Shown: positions 25,698 to 35,154, counted from the first letter of the stretch. The stretch: DNA of 64,000 nt from G963704535 sp963704535 (GCA_963704535.1 OY969916.1:7192001-7256000), one strand, 5' to 3'. The notes: a model not told the origin generated them from the letters alone. Made by a program: numbers and translations.

Positions 25698-27118
25698 GGA
25701 TCGCCTCCACCGCTTGAAGCGACAGGTGGGCATTGACGGTCGTGCCGCTGCCGGGCCGGCTTTCGATCCAAAAATGGCCGCCCAGAACTCTCCACCCGCT
25801 CGCGCATACCGACCAACCCCAGGTGCTTCTCCTCGTCATCCGCCGACATGCCATCAAAGCCGGGACCCTGATCCACGACCTGGATCTGGAGTTCGTGGGT
25901 GCTGCCGCTTACCCGCACTTGCTGGCCGGCGCCGCCGGCGTGGCGATAGGCATTATTCAGGGCCTCCTGGACCAGCCGGTACAGCGCGATCTTGACCGGC
26001 AGGGGCGCCTGATCGGGTAGTGCCTCGAAGCTCAACGCGACCTTGGTGCCGGTGCGCTGCTCATGGACACGCACCACCCGGCGCAGGATCTCGGCCAGGG
26101 TCAGGTTACTCAGTTGGGGCAGCCCCACGCCGCTGGAGATCGCGCGCACCTCCTCCAGGGCATGGCGCATAGAGTTCTGAATCACCTCCAGGTCCTCGCC
26201 GCTCCGATCGCCGTTGGTGTCGGTCTTGGGGCGGGCCTCGGAGCGAGCGATCACGCTATCCAGCCGCAGCAGAGCCAGGCTGATATCCTGGGCAGGGCCA
26301 TCGTGCAGCTCGGCGCTGATGCGGCGCAGGACCCGCTCGTTCAGCCCGGCGGTGCGGGCGGCGGCCCGGCGCACTCGCTCGTGCAGGGTCTTGTTCTGCG
26401 TCAGCAGATCGGTCAGTTGGGCCACCTGGTCGCGCAGGGCGCCCTGCTGGCGCTCGATCGTATCGCTGGACCGCTGCACAAACCCGATCAGCAGCAGATA
26501 CATGAGCGCCGTCGCCACTAGCACCACCAGCCAACTGCGCCGCTGGGCGGCGCTAATTTCCTGCTGGAGGCTATCCACCGTCTGGTAGAACTCGGCCACG
26601 GCCACGATCTCGTCGGTGCTGTAGCGGCGTATGGGACTGTAGGTTTCGATCAACTGCGTCCAGCGCTCGCGCTCGGCGACGTTCTCTTCCGCGCTCAGGT
26701 CGCTGATTTCCGATGACACCCGCCCCCACCAGGCGCGCGAGAGTTCTTCGTCGAGCGGGTAGGTCTGGCCGACGCCGACCGAGCTGGTGCTGTAGAGGAG
26801 CTGGCCATCGGGTCCCCACAGCTTAAAGACGACGATCTGCTGGCCGAGGGTGGTGTTTTGGAGCAGCTTGTCCAGCGCCGACACCTGGTAGTCAGTTAGC
26901 GCCTGACCCCGTTCGAGTTCCTGGAGCTTGGGACTGATGAAGCTGTCAACATACAGCGCCGTCGTCGCCGCGGTCTGGTGGATCACGCCGGTCTCGATCT
27001 GCCGTGAGATCCACCAGTTGATGCCGATCATGCCGGAGAACAGGATCAGCAGGCTCGCCAGCATAAACCGGCGAGCTGTGCTGAGATGTCTCCATTGATC
27101 GGCGATCCTTCTGAGCAC
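25694..27118 (-). CDS. NarX/DesK-type sensor histidine kinase, frameshifted near its C-terminus
   Basis: Start uncertain: GTG 27118 (MLRRIADQWRHL) lies 8 bases after a GAGG that belongs to the MITE end; ATG 27064 (MLASLLILF) has no visible site. Two membrane helices (FMLASLLILFSGMIGINWW and SWLVVLVATALMYLLLIGF) flank an external sensor of about 170 residues. HisKA_3 has the His in SAELHDGPAQDISLALL, and HATPase_c has NAYRHAGGAGQQ and VVDQGPGFDG. After GMRERVES the frame is wrong. Removing one T near 25787 restores LGGHFWIESRPGSGTTVNAH and a stop at 25687. This is a sequencing error or a real lesion in the ATP-lid region. Confidence 0.85.
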   Translation of the reverse strand: MLRRIADQWRHLSTARRFMLASLLILFSGMIGINWWISRQIETGVIHQTAATTALYVDSFISPKLQELERGQALTDYQVSALDKLLQNTTLGQQIVVFKLWGPDGQLLYSTSSVGVGQTYPLDEELSRAWWGRVSSEISDLSAEENVAERERWTQLIETYSPIRRYSTDEIVAVAEFYQTVDSLQQEISAAQRRSWLVVLVATALMYLLLIGFVQRSSDTIERQQGALRDQVAQLTDLLTQNKTLHERVRRAAARTAGLNERVLRRISAELHDGPAQDISLALLRLDSVIARSEARPKTDTNGDRSGEDLEVIQNSMRHALEEVRAISSGVGLPQLSNLTLAEILRRVVRVHEQRTGTKVALSFEALPDQAPLPVKIALYRLVQEALNNAYRHAGGAGQQVRVSGSTHELQIQVVDQGPGFDGMSADDEEKHLGLVGMRERVESSGRPFLDRKPARQRHDRQCPPVASSGGGDP

Positions 27119-27126
27119 GATGTGCC

Positions 27127-27230
27127 TCAGAGACCGTCTGAAAAGGCTGGAGTATCGCTCGTAGTTCGTGGTGGAAAGAGGATCTTGAGGGGCGCGCCCC
27201 TCAAACTCCCCCTTTTCAGACAGTTTCTCA
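27127..27230. mobile_element. MITE, full copy upstream of the histidine kinase
   Basis: The terminal repeats are TCAGAGACCGTCTGAAAAGG on the left and, inverted, TGAGAAACTGTCTGAAAAGG on the right. The inner GTGGTGGAAAGAGGATCTTG and GAGGGGCGCGCCCCTC hairpin match the copy at 6100. The open frame of the kinase runs right through it, and its left end supplies the GAGG ahead of the candidate GTG start. Confidence 0.85.
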
Positions 27231-27405
27231 AATATTCCTAGTGCCGCCCTATCATAGCACACTCACCCCCAACACGCACCAGACTAAGCGCCGGTCGCAG
27301 CTAGACCTAAGTCAGGCCGAACTCCTGACCTTGGCCCGTTTCGCGTCGTCGCGCACGCTGATAAAGTATTAAGGTCAGTTTAACTACAAGGATGCGGAAC
27401 GCCCT

Positions 27406-28668
27406 ATGATGAATGATGCCGGCAATCAGCAGGCCGCCCGTGTGATGTTCTGCTGCAACGAGGCGGTCGGCCTTGGGCATATACGGCGCACACTGGCTCT
27501 GGCCGGGTACCTGCGCGCCCATACGCTCCTCAGATCGCAGCTGATCATCACCGGCTCGCCGGTAGCGCAGAACTTCCCGCTCCCGCCGGGGACCGATTAT
27601 ATCAAGCTCCCGGCCCTGGCGAAGGTCGGCGCCGGGCAGTATGCGTCGCGCTCGATTCCCATCCCGCTCAACCAGGTGGCGGATATGCGCCGCGACATCC
27701 TGCTCAGCGCCGCGCGCCACTTTCGCCCCGACATCCTGTTGGTGGACCACGCGCCGGCCGGCCTCGAAGGCGAGATCATCGCCACCCTGCGCTACCTGAA
27801 GGACAATGCCCCGCACACACGGCTGGTGTTGGGGCTGCGCGACATCGTCGATGAGGCGTCGAAGGTGCGCCAGGCTTGGGCGCGCACCCGCGTCTACGAT
27901 CTGCTCGACCACGTCTACGACCGCATCTTGATCTATGGCCAGCGCGATCTCTACGACCTGGTCGGCGAGTATGGGCTCTCGGCGCGCGCGGCGGAGAAAA
28001 CGCGCTACGTGGGGTATCTGCGGCGGCCGCGCGGCGAGCGGGCGGCCGAGCGGGTGCGCGGCGAGCTGGGCCTGCGAGCCGACCGGCTGGTGGTGGTCAC
28101 GGCCGGCGGCGGCGCCGATGGCTACGCCCTGCTGGACACCATGATCGAGGCGCTGCGGCGCCGGCCGGCACGAGTACGCTTCGGGTGCCTGCTGGTCCCT
28201 GGGCCGCTCATGCCGGCCAGGGAGCGCGAGGAACTGCTGGAACTAGCCGGCGACAGCCCGGATATCCGGCTGCTCGACTTCACTGAGGACATGATCGACT
28301 ACATCGGCGCCGCCGACGTAGTGGTCTCGATGGGCGGCTACAACACGGTCTGCGAGACGCTTTCCTTTGATCGGCCGGCGATCATTGTCCCGCGAGTCGC
28401 GCCAAGCCAGGAGCAACTCCTGCGCGCCAAGGCGCTGAGCCAACGCGGGCTAGCGCGCATGATCCACCCGAACGACCTGACGCCGGAGCGCCTGCTGGCG
28501 GACATCGAACTGCTCCTGGAGCACCCGGCCCACTTGCGCGCGCTGCTGTCGATGGATGGCTTGCCGAAGGTGGCGACCGAGCTGACGGCGCTATTGCAGC
28601 AGTCCCGGCCCGATGGCTTCGAGGCCCACGAGCTGGGCGCCCCAGTCGTCAGCGCTGCGGCTCCTTGA
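27406..28668 (+). CDS. MurG-like glycosyltransferase (GT-B fold)
   Basis: 420 residues. The N-terminal half opens VMFCCNEAVGLGHIRRTLALAGYL, the GxGHxxR glycine loop of MurG-like enzymes. The C-terminal half has VVVTAGGGADG, LLDFTEDMIDYIGAADVVVSMGGYNT and RPAIIVPRVAPSQEQLLRA, the nucleotide-sugar-binding region of family 28-type transferases. It probably adds a sugar to a lipid- or glycan-linked acceptor. It opens the polysaccharide locus and is followed 23 bases later by the ABC exporter. A paralogue stands at 38199. Donor and acceptor are unknown. Confidence 0.85.
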   Translation: MMNDAGNQQAARVMFCCNEAVGLGHIRRTLALAGYLRAHTLLRSQLIITGSPVAQNFPLPPGTDYIKLPALAKVGAGQYASRSIPIPLNQVADMRRDILLSAARHFRPDILLVDHAPAGLEGEIIATLRYLKDNAPHTRLVLGLRDIVDEASKVRQAWARTRVYDLLDHVYDRILIYGQRDLYDLVGEYGLSARAAEKTRYVGYLRRPRGERAAERVRGELGLRADRLVVVTAGGGADGYALLDTMIEALRRRPARVRFGCLLVPGPLMPAREREELLELAGDSPDIRLLDFTEDMIDYIGAADVVVSMGGYNTVCETLSFDRPAIIVPRVAPSQEQLLRAKALSQRGLARMIHPNDLTPERLLADIELLLEHPAHLRALLSMDGLPKVATELTALLQQSRPDGFEAHELGAPVVSAAAP

Positions 28669-28691
28669 AGCAGAGCTGCCGGAGGGAATAG

Positions 28692-30497
28692 ATGCGTAGG
28701 ACACGCCGTTTACCGATATTCGCGCCGGCCAACCCGCACCTGCGGGTGCTCTGGCCGTTTCTACGCAAGCAGTGGCGTGCCCTGGCCGGCGCCGCGCTAT
28801 CGACGGCGCTCCTGGCCGCAGCCGACCTGGCCCAGCCCTGGCCGCTCAAGCTGACGCTCGACCAACTGCTCGCCAACCGGACCAGCCCGTTTGTGCTCGG
28901 CGATCGCGACCTGCGTATGCTGGCCGCGATCGGCGGGCTGGTGCTGGCCATCACCCTGGCCGACGTAGTTGCCGCGTACCTGCGCGACCTGTGGCTGCAA
29001 ACGTCGGGCGAGCGGATCGTCCACGATCTGCGGGTGGCCCTGTATGCCCACCTCCAGCGGCTGTCGCTGGTGTTCCACGAGCGCCACCAGACCGGCGACC
29101 TGGTCACACGGGTGACCGGGGATGTCAACGCGATGGGCGATCTGTTCGCGAAATCGCTTGGTCAGGTGGTTTCCTCCGTCTTGCTGCTGGTTGGGATGCT
29201 GATCGTCAGCCTGATGCTCGACCCGATCCTGGCGCTAACGGCCTTCGCCATCTCGCCCATCCTCGCGGTGCTGACGATTCGTTACCGGGGCAAGGTACGC
29301 ACCCTGACGCGGCGCCAGCGCGCCAGGGAGGGCCAGATCGCATCGCTGGCGACCGAGGCACTAGCCGGTATGCGCGTGATCAAGGCGTTCGGCTCCGAGG
29401 ATTTCGAGCATGGCCGGGTGGCGCGCCAGAGTGAGGAGCGCCGGCAAGCCGGCATCGAGGCGTCGCGGGTCAAGGCGCGCTTCTCCGGCTCGATCGATAT
29501 CCTGGGCGCCTGTGGGGCGGTGCTGGTCCTGGTCGTGGGCGTGTTGCGGGTCGCGGCCGGGGCGCTGACGCCGGGCGACCTGGTGGTGATCGTCTCTTAT
29601 ACCCGCAAGATCTTCAAGCCGCTGCGCGAGATCGCCGATGAGACCGCGCAGGTGATCAAGGCCATGGCCAGCGGCGAGCGCATCGCCGAGATCCTGGCTG
29701 CCGACCAGGTGCTCGAAGACCGGCCGGGCGCGTTCCACGGCGAGCGGGCGGCCGGCGCGATCGAGCTGGCCGATGTGTCGTTCGGCTATGCGCCGGACCG
29801 GCCGGCGCTCACGAACCTTTCGCTGCACATCCCGGCCGGGATGCGTGTCGCTGTGGTCGGGCAGTCGGGCGCGGGGAAATCGACGCTGGGGGCGCTGATC
29901 GCGCGGTTCTACGACCCGTCGGGCGGCAAGGTGCTAATCGACGGCCGCGACGCGCGCGACTGCGCCCTGGCCTGGCTGCGGGCGCAGGTGGGCCTGGTGC
30001 TGCAAGATACGCTGCTGTTTAGCGGGACAGTGGCACAGAACATCGGCTATGGGGTCGAAGCGACGCGCGAGGAGCTGATCGCTGCGGCCACGGTCGCCGG
30101 GGCACATGGCTTTATCTCCCGGCTGCCGGCGGGATACGAGACGATGCTCGGCCCCAAGGGCGTCGGCCTTTCCGGCGGCCAGCGCCAGCGCATCGCCATT
30201 GCCCGTACGCTGCTGCGCAACCCACCGCTGCTGGTGCTCGACGAGCCGACGACCGGGCTGGACGCCGAGAGCGAGGCGCAGGTGATGGATGGCCTAACGC
30301 GCCTGATGCGTGGGCGCACCACGATCCTGATTACTCACTCGATCGCCCTGGCGTGCGCCGCCGACCGCGTGGTCGTGCTGGAGGAGGGCCGGGTCGTGCA
30401 GGAGGGCCGGCCCGACGAGTTGCTGGCGGCGCCAGGGCCATTCCGCCGCTTCGCGGCCGAGCAGGGCCTCGCCGATCCGGCGCAGGTGACAAGATGA
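28692..30497 (+). CDS. ABC exporter, fused membrane and ATPase domains
   Basis: 601 residues behind GGAGGG. A six-helix exporter domain (residues 1-320) includes the type-IV coupling segment DLVTRVTGDVNAMGDLF. The ATPase domain has Walker A GQSGAGKST, signature LSGGQRQRIAIA, Walker B LLVLDEPTTGLD and the switch His in ITHSIALA. A half-transporter of the MsbA/lipid-exporter type, it would act as a homodimer. Placed between glycosyltransferases, it probably flips a glycolipid or glycan intermediate across the membrane. The C-terminus runs into the octameric repeat region (AQVTR then TGACAAGATGACAAGG). Confidence 0.92.
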   Translation: MRRTRRLPIFAPANPHLRVLWPFLRKQWRALAGAALSTALLAAADLAQPWPLKLTLDQLLANRTSPFVLGDRDLRMLAAIGGLVLAITLADVVAAYLRDLWLQTSGERIVHDLRVALYAHLQRLSLVFHERHQTGDLVTRVTGDVNAMGDLFAKSLGQVVSSVLLLVGMLIVSLMLDPILALTAFAISPILAVLTIRYRGKVRTLTRRQRAREGQIASLATEALAGMRVIKAFGSEDFEHGRVARQSEERRQAGIEASRVKARFSGSIDILGACGAVLVLVVGVLRVAAGALTPGDLVVIVSYTRKIFKPLREIADETAQVIKAMASGERIAEILAADQVLEDRPGAFHGERAAGAIELADVSFGYAPDRPALTNLSLHIPAGMRVAVVGQSGAGKSTLGALIARFYDPSGGKVLIDGRDARDCALAWLRAQVGLVLQDTLLFSGTVAQNIGYGVEATREELIAAATVAGAHGFISRLPAGYETMLGPKGVGLSGGQRQRIAIARTLLRNPPLLVLDEPTTGLDAESEAQVMDGLTRLMRGRTTILITHSIALACAADRVVVLEEGRVVQEGRPDELLAAPGPFRRFAAEQGLADPAQVTR

Positions 30498-30774
30498 CAA
30501 GATGACAAGGTGACAAGGTGAAGGGGTGAAGGGGTGAAGGGGTGCATCTGAGGATCGAGGATCGAGGATCGAGGATCGAGGATCGAGGATGGAACCACGT
30601 AAGGGCGTATTGCATACGCCCCCACCCAACCCAGAAGCACCGCGAACCCTGTAGGGCAGGCCCTCCGTGGCCGCCCTTCGGAGGTCGGCGGTCGGCGGTC
30701 GGCGGCGGTGGTCGGTGGTCGGCGGTCGGTCCTCGATTCTTTGTTCTTTGTTCTTTGTTCTGGACGAGGAGCAC
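30486..30774. repeat. Composite low-complexity repeat region
   Basis: Successive tandem stretches: 8-base AAGATGAC/AAGGTGAA (30487-30543), 7-base GATCGAG (30551-30590), a palindrome GGGCGTATTGCATACGCCC (30603-30621), a GTAGGGCAGGCCC/GGCCGCCC segment (30651-30677), 7-base GTCGGCG (30683-30730) and 7-base TTCTTTG (30736-30760). It fills the gap between the ABC exporter and the first GT4 gene, which begins after GAGGAGCAC. Confidence 0.85.
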
Positions 30775-31860
30775 ATGGACAACGGCATTGTGATGATCAC
30801 GAGCGGCTTCCCACGCCTCTCGGAGACATTTGCCCTCAACGAGCTGCTGGCCCTCGAAGCGCGCGGCCTGCTGGCGGCGATCTTCGCGACCAAGCCGGGC
30901 GACGGCGCGGGCATGCAGCCAGGCGGCGAACATCTGCTGGGCCGCGTTCAGGTGCTGCCGGTCGACGGCCCGGCCCAGCAGGCGGCGGCGGTCGTCGCGC
31001 GGCTGGGTGGGCGGGCGGTGCGCGGCGTCCACGGCTATTTCGCCCACACGCCGGCGGCCGTAGCAGCGCTGGTCGCGCAGCGGCTGGGCGTGCCCTACAG
31101 CTTCAGCGTCCATGCCCGCGACGCGCGCAAGGTTGCGCCGGCCGAGCTGGGCGCCCGCGCCCGTGGGGCGGCCTGCGTGATCGCCTGCAACCATGATGTC
31201 GCGCGCGACCTCTCCGACAGCGGCGCCCAGGTCCATGTGATCCCGCACGGCGTCGATCTGCGGCGTTTCCATCCCCGCCCATTTCCGCTGGCCGATCTGC
31301 GGGCGGAGCCGCTGCGGCTGCTGGCGGTCGGCCGGCTGGTGCCGAAAAAAGGCTTCGACGTGCTGATCGCCGCCGCCGCCCGGTTGAGCTTTCCCTTCCG
31401 GCTGGAGATCGTCGGCGATGGGCCGGAGCGCGGGCGGCTGGCGGCGCTGATCGCCGAGGCCGGGCTGGCCGACCGGGTGCTGCTGCGCGGCGCCACCACC
31501 CACGCGGCCCTGCCGGCCACCTACGCCGGCGCGCACGTGGTCGTCGTCCCATCGGTGGTGGATCGGATGGGCGACCGCGATGGGCTGCCGAATGTGCTGC
31601 TTGAGGCGTTGGCCAGCGGGCGCCCGGTGGTCGCGACCGATGCGGGGGCGATCAGCAGCGCGATCACGTGTGGGCAGACCGGAATCCTGGCGCCGCCCGG
31701 CGACCCGGCGGCCCTGGCCGCCGCGCTGGAGACGCTGGCCCGCAGGCCGGCGCTGCGCGAGCGCCTGGCTCACGGCGGCAGAAAGCACGTGGAAGCGACC
31801 TTCGCGCTGGAACGCTGCACCCGGCGCCTGCAACAGTTGCTGGAGAGCGTGTATGCCTGA
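30775..31860 (+). CDS. GT4-family glycosyltransferase
   Basis: 361 residues from ATG 30775 behind GACGAGGAGCAC; the frame upstream is repeat sequence. It has a GT-B fold. VMITSGFPRLSETFALNELL at the start and HARDARKVAPAELG mark the acceptor side. LLAVGRLVPKKGFDVLIAAA and GDRDGLPNVLLEALASGRPVV carry the GT4 E-x7-E type donor signature. It overlaps the next glycosyltransferase by 8 bases (ATGCCTGA). It probably adds one sugar in assembly of the surface polysaccharide. Confidence 0.9.
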   Translation: MDNGIVMITSGFPRLSETFALNELLALEARGLLAAIFATKPGDGAGMQPGGEHLLGRVQVLPVDGPAQQAAAVVARLGGRAVRGVHGYFAHTPAAVAALVAQRLGVPYSFSVHARDARKVAPAELGARARGAACVIACNHDVARDLSDSGAQVHVIPHGVDLRRFHPRPFPLADLRAEPLRLLAVGRLVPKKGFDVLIAAAARLSFPFRLEIVGDGPERGRLAALIAEAGLADRVLLRGATTHAALPATYAGAHVVVVPSVVDRMGDRDGLPNVLLEALASGRPVVATDAGAISSAITCGQTGILAPPGDPAALAAALETLARRPALRERLAHGGRKHVEATFALERCTRRLQQLLESVYA

Positions 31861-33220
31861 ACCACAGCTACGATCGACCGAAGGCGCGGTCGCCTATATT
31901 CTCAAGGGCTACCCGCGCATGTCGGAGCTTTTTATCGCCAGCGAGATCGAGCGGCTGGAGCAGGCCGGGGTGCCGCTCAGGCTGTTCGTGCTCAAGCCGG
32001 CCGACGAGGTTGAGTCGCACCAGGTGGTCGAGCGCATCCGGGCCACGCCCGACTACCTGCCGGCTACCACCTCACTGTCGGCGACGACGGCGTATCGCTG
32101 GCTGGCCGTCAACGGCGGCAAGTTCACGGCGTCGCTTGGGCGGGTGGCGCAGCGCCGGCCGGTTGGCCTGGCCTGCGCTGCGGCCGCCGCCTTCGCCCAG
32201 GCGGTGCGGGCGCGAAAGACGTTCTGGCCGCGCAAGCTATACCTCAAGGAGTTCCTCCAGGCGGTAGCGCTGGCCGACCGGCTGCTCGGGGCGCCCGATG
32301 TTCGCCACCTGCACGCGCATTTCTGCCACGGCGCCACCACCGTCGCCTGGCTGGCATCCATGATCACCGGCCTGCCGTTCTCGTTCACGGCCCACGCCAA
32401 GGACCTGTACGCCGAGTCGCTCAACCCGGCCGGATTGTTACGGCGCAAGCTGGCCGCCGCCCGCTTCGCCGTCACCTGCACCGAGGCCAACCGGGCGCAC
32501 CTGGCGTGGTTCGGCCTGCCGACACCGATCTACCGCATGTACCACGGCTTGAACGCCGACTTCTCGCGGCTGCTGGCCCAGGCGCCCCAACAACCTAGTC
32601 CGAACGCCGGCCAGATGCGCCTCCTGGGCGTGGGCCGGCTGGTGCCGAAAAAAGGCTTCGACCTGTTTGTCGAGGCGTGCGGCATCCTGCGGCGGCGCGG
32701 GGTAGCCCTGGAGGCGCTGATCGTGGGCGAGCGCGGCGAGCACGCCGCCGAGATCGAGCGCCGGATCGCCGCCCTGGGCCTGGAGGGAGTCGTGCGCCTC
32801 GGCGGCCCGCTGGGGCAAGACGCGCTCTACGCTGAGTACCGGCGGGCGACCGTTTTTTGCCTGCCTTGTCGGGTGATGGACGACGGTGATCGCGACGGCA
32901 TCCCGAATGTGCTGGTCGAGGCCATGGCCTGCGGGCTGCCGGTTGTTACCACGGCGATCTCCGGCATCCCGGAGCTGGTGTCCGATGGCGCCACCGGCCT
33001 GCTGGTCCCGCCCGATAGCCCGGCGGCGATCGCCGAGGCGCTGGAGTGCGTCCACCACGACCCGGCGCTGGCCCGGCGCGTGGGGGAGGCGGCGGCATCG
33101 TTGATTCGCGCGCAGTTCGACGGCGATGTGCTGGCCCTGCAACTGGCGGCGCTGTTCCGCGAGGCACTCCGACAGCCTGGCCCGCAGGCGCTGTCCAAGG
33201 CGGGAGGGCTGGCCGGATGA
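31853..33220 (+). CDS. GT4-family glycosyltransferase
   Basis: 455 residues from ATG 31853, overlapping the end of the preceding gene; the longer frame is its shadow. N-terminal VAYILKGYPRMSELFIASEIERLE parallels the previous enzyme. HAHFCHGATTVAWLASM and FTAHAKDLY follow, then MRLLGVGRLVPKKGFDLFVEA and DGDRDGIPNVLVEAMACGLPVV with the GT4 donor-site glutamates. The two GT4 genes are about equally diverged along their length and look like an old tandem duplication. The end overlaps the heparinase start (ATGA). Confidence 0.9.
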   Translation: MPEPQLRSTEGAVAYILKGYPRMSELFIASEIERLEQAGVPLRLFVLKPADEVESHQVVERIRATPDYLPATTSLSATTAYRWLAVNGGKFTASLGRVAQRRPVGLACAAAAAFAQAVRARKTFWPRKLYLKEFLQAVALADRLLGAPDVRHLHAHFCHGATTVAWLASMITGLPFSFTAHAKDLYAESLNPAGLLRRKLAAARFAVTCTEANRAHLAWFGLPTPIYRMYHGLNADFSRLLAQAPQQPSPNAGQMRLLGVGRLVPKKGFDLFVEACGILRRRGVALEALIVGERGEHAAEIERRIAALGLEGVVRLGGPLGQDALYAEYRRATVFCLPCRVMDDGDRDGIPNVLVEAMACGLPVVTTAISGIPELVSDGATGLLVPPDSPAAIAEALECVHHDPALARRVGEAAASLIRAQFDGDVLALQLAALFREALRQPGPQALSKAGGLAG

Positions 33221-35154
33221 CCGTACAGACTGAGATCATGCCCCGTCCGGTGTTCTGCGTGACCGAGCACCTCTACCGCAGCCGGGCCGTCGCCGAGGCG
33301 GTCTGCGTGGGTCGCTTCAGCCACCTGGGTATCACGGTCGAGCTGGGCCTGGAGCCGGACTGGAGCGGCGCCGACCTGCCCGCCGACGAGGAGTGGCGGA
33401 TCGAGTGGTCTAAGTTCTACTACGGGCTTGACCTGGCCTACGCCTTCGGCGAGACCGGCGAGGCCCGCTTTCTGCGGGCGTGGGAGCGGCTGGTCGGCTC
33501 CTGGATCGCGCAGGTGCCGGCCGGCTCCGATCCGAGCGATGTCGTCGGTCGCCGGATCTTGAACTGGATCTACGCCTGGAGCGCCTTCGCGGCGGCGCCC
33601 GGCTTTGGCGGGCTGGCCGACGGGCTGGCGGAAACGATCCTGGCCAGCCTCTCCGAGCAGGTGCGGCACCTACGCGAGCACCTCACGCCAGAGCGCAACC
33701 ACCGCACGCTGGAGTTGTACGCGCTGTTCATCGCCGCCCTGGCGCTGCCCCAACTCGACCCCGGCGGCGCGCTGCTCGACTTCGCGATCGTCCAACTGCA
33801 CCGCAACCTGCTGGCCGACATCCACCCGGACGGTGTGCAGCGCGAGGGCTCAACCCACTACCACATGGTCGTGCTGCGCTCGTTCCTGGGCGCCCGCGAG
33901 AACGCCCGCCGGTTCGGCCTGCGCTTCCCTGGCGGGTACGACGAGCGGCTGGAGCTGGCTTGCGAGTTCGCGCTGCACTGCCACCGGCCCGACGGCGCCA
34001 TCCCGGCGCTGTCGGACAGCGACACCGGGAGCTACGCCGATCTGCTTGAGCTGGCGGCCGACCTGTTCGGGCGCCCGGATTTTCGCTACGCGGCGACGGC
34101 CGGCGCGCAGGGCCGGCCACCGGCCCGGCGCTACGCCGGCTTTCCAGATGGCGGGTACTTCATCCAGCGCAGCGGCTGGGGCACCGGCCCGGCGCCGTTT
34201 CGCCAGGAGCGCTATCTGATCTTCGACTGCGGGCCGCTGGGTGCCGGCGGCCATGGCCACTACGACCTGCTGAACGTCGAGATCGCAGCGGGCGGGCGCC
34301 CGCTGATCGTCGATCCGGGCCGCTACACCTACGCCGAGCACGCGCCCAACTGGCGGCGCTGGTTCAAATCGACGGCGGCCCACAACACTGTCTGCGTCGA
34401 CGGGCTGGACCAGACCCCCTACCAGCGCGGCAAGCCGAAAGGACCGATCGCCCAGGGCCGGCTGCTGGCGCGCCGGTGTGCCCCGGGCCTGGACCTGCTG
34501 TGCGGCCAGGCGACCAGCCCGGCCTACGAGGCCCTGCATACTCGCTGGGTGCTGTTCATCGCCGACGAGTACTGGATCATCGTTGATCAACTGCGCGGGG
34601 CGCGCCCGCACCGTTACGATCTGCGCTTCCACCTGGCGCCGGAGGCAAGCGGGGAAAGTGTGATCGCGCATGATGGGGGAAACGCAGTGGTGCATGCCCC
34701 CGGACTGGCCCTGGTCTTCAGCCGGCCACACGAGCCGCGCATCGAGCCGGGGTGGGTGGCGCCGGCCTACGGCACCAAGCTTCCGGCGCCGGTCGTCAGT
34801 GTGGTGGCCGAGGGCGCCATGGATGTGGACTTCGTCACGCTGGTGGTTCCACTGGATGCGCGGCCCCCGGCGCTGCGGGTCGCCTCGGCCGCGCCGACGC
34901 TGCTGCTGGAGATCGACGGCGTCGGGCTGGATCGCACTGCCCGCGACCTGGTGACGTTGAGCCTGTCGGTGGAGCATTTCGCGCTTGGGCCGTTCCAGGG
35001 TCGTGCGCCGGTCGCCTGGCTGCGCAAATCGGCGGTCGGGGCCAGCCTGGCCTTTCAGACCTGCGACGCGCTGGAGGTCAGCCGCGCCACGGGCGATGCG
35101 ATGGAGCCGCCGGCGAGCGGCGATGCCCGCCGCGACGGCAACGTGGGTACGTGA
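33217..35154 (+). CDS. Heparinase II/III-like polysaccharide lyase
   Basis: 645 residues from ATG 33217. An N-terminal helical toroid (VGRRILNWIYAWSAF, LREHLTPERNHRTLELYALF) is followed by HPDGVQREGSTHYHMVVLRSF. The C-terminal beta-sandwich has the family signature GAGGHGHYDLLNVEIAAGGRP and FKSTAAHNTVCVDG. These proteins cleave uronate-containing polysaccharides by beta-elimination. No signal peptide is visible, so it may act in the cytoplasm or leave by another route. Inside a biosynthetic cluster it may trim or release the chain. The final residues (ASGDARRDGNVGT) derive from an intergenic repeat. Confidence 0.85.
   Translation: MTVQTEIMPRPVFCVTEHLYRSRAVAEAVCVGRFSHLGITVELGLEPDWSGADLPADEEWRIEWSKFYYGLDLAYAFGETGEARFLRAWERLVGSWIAQVPAGSDPSDVVGRRILNWIYAWSAFAAAPGFGGLADGLAETILASLSEQVRHLREHLTPERNHRTLELYALFIAALALPQLDPGGALLDFAIVQLHRNLLADIHPDGVQREGSTHYHMVVLRSFLGARENARRFGLRFPGGYDERLELACEFALHCHRPDGAIPALSDSDTGSYADLLELAADLFGRPDFRYAATAGAQGRPPARRYAGFPDGGYFIQRSGWGTGPAPFRQERYLIFDCGPLGAGGHGHYDLLNVEIAAGGRPLIVDPGRYTYAEHAPNWRRWFKSTAAHNTVCVDGLDQTPYQRGKPKGPIAQGRLLARRCAPGLDLLCGQATSPAYEALHTRWVLFIADEYWIIVDQLRGARPHRYDLRFHLAPEASGESVIAHDGGNAVVHAPGLALVFSRPHEPRIEPGWVAPAYGTKLPAPVVSVVAEGAMDVDFVTLVVPLDARPPALRVASAAPTLLLEIDGVGLDRTARDLVTLSLSVEHFALGPFQGRAPVAWLRKSAVGASLAFQTCDALEVSRATGDAMEPPASGDARRDGNVGT

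Noticed and set aside
30331..31833. 500-codon reverse frame over the ABC exporter end and GT4 gene
   Set aside because: It runs through tandem repeats and is antisense to two recognised genes.
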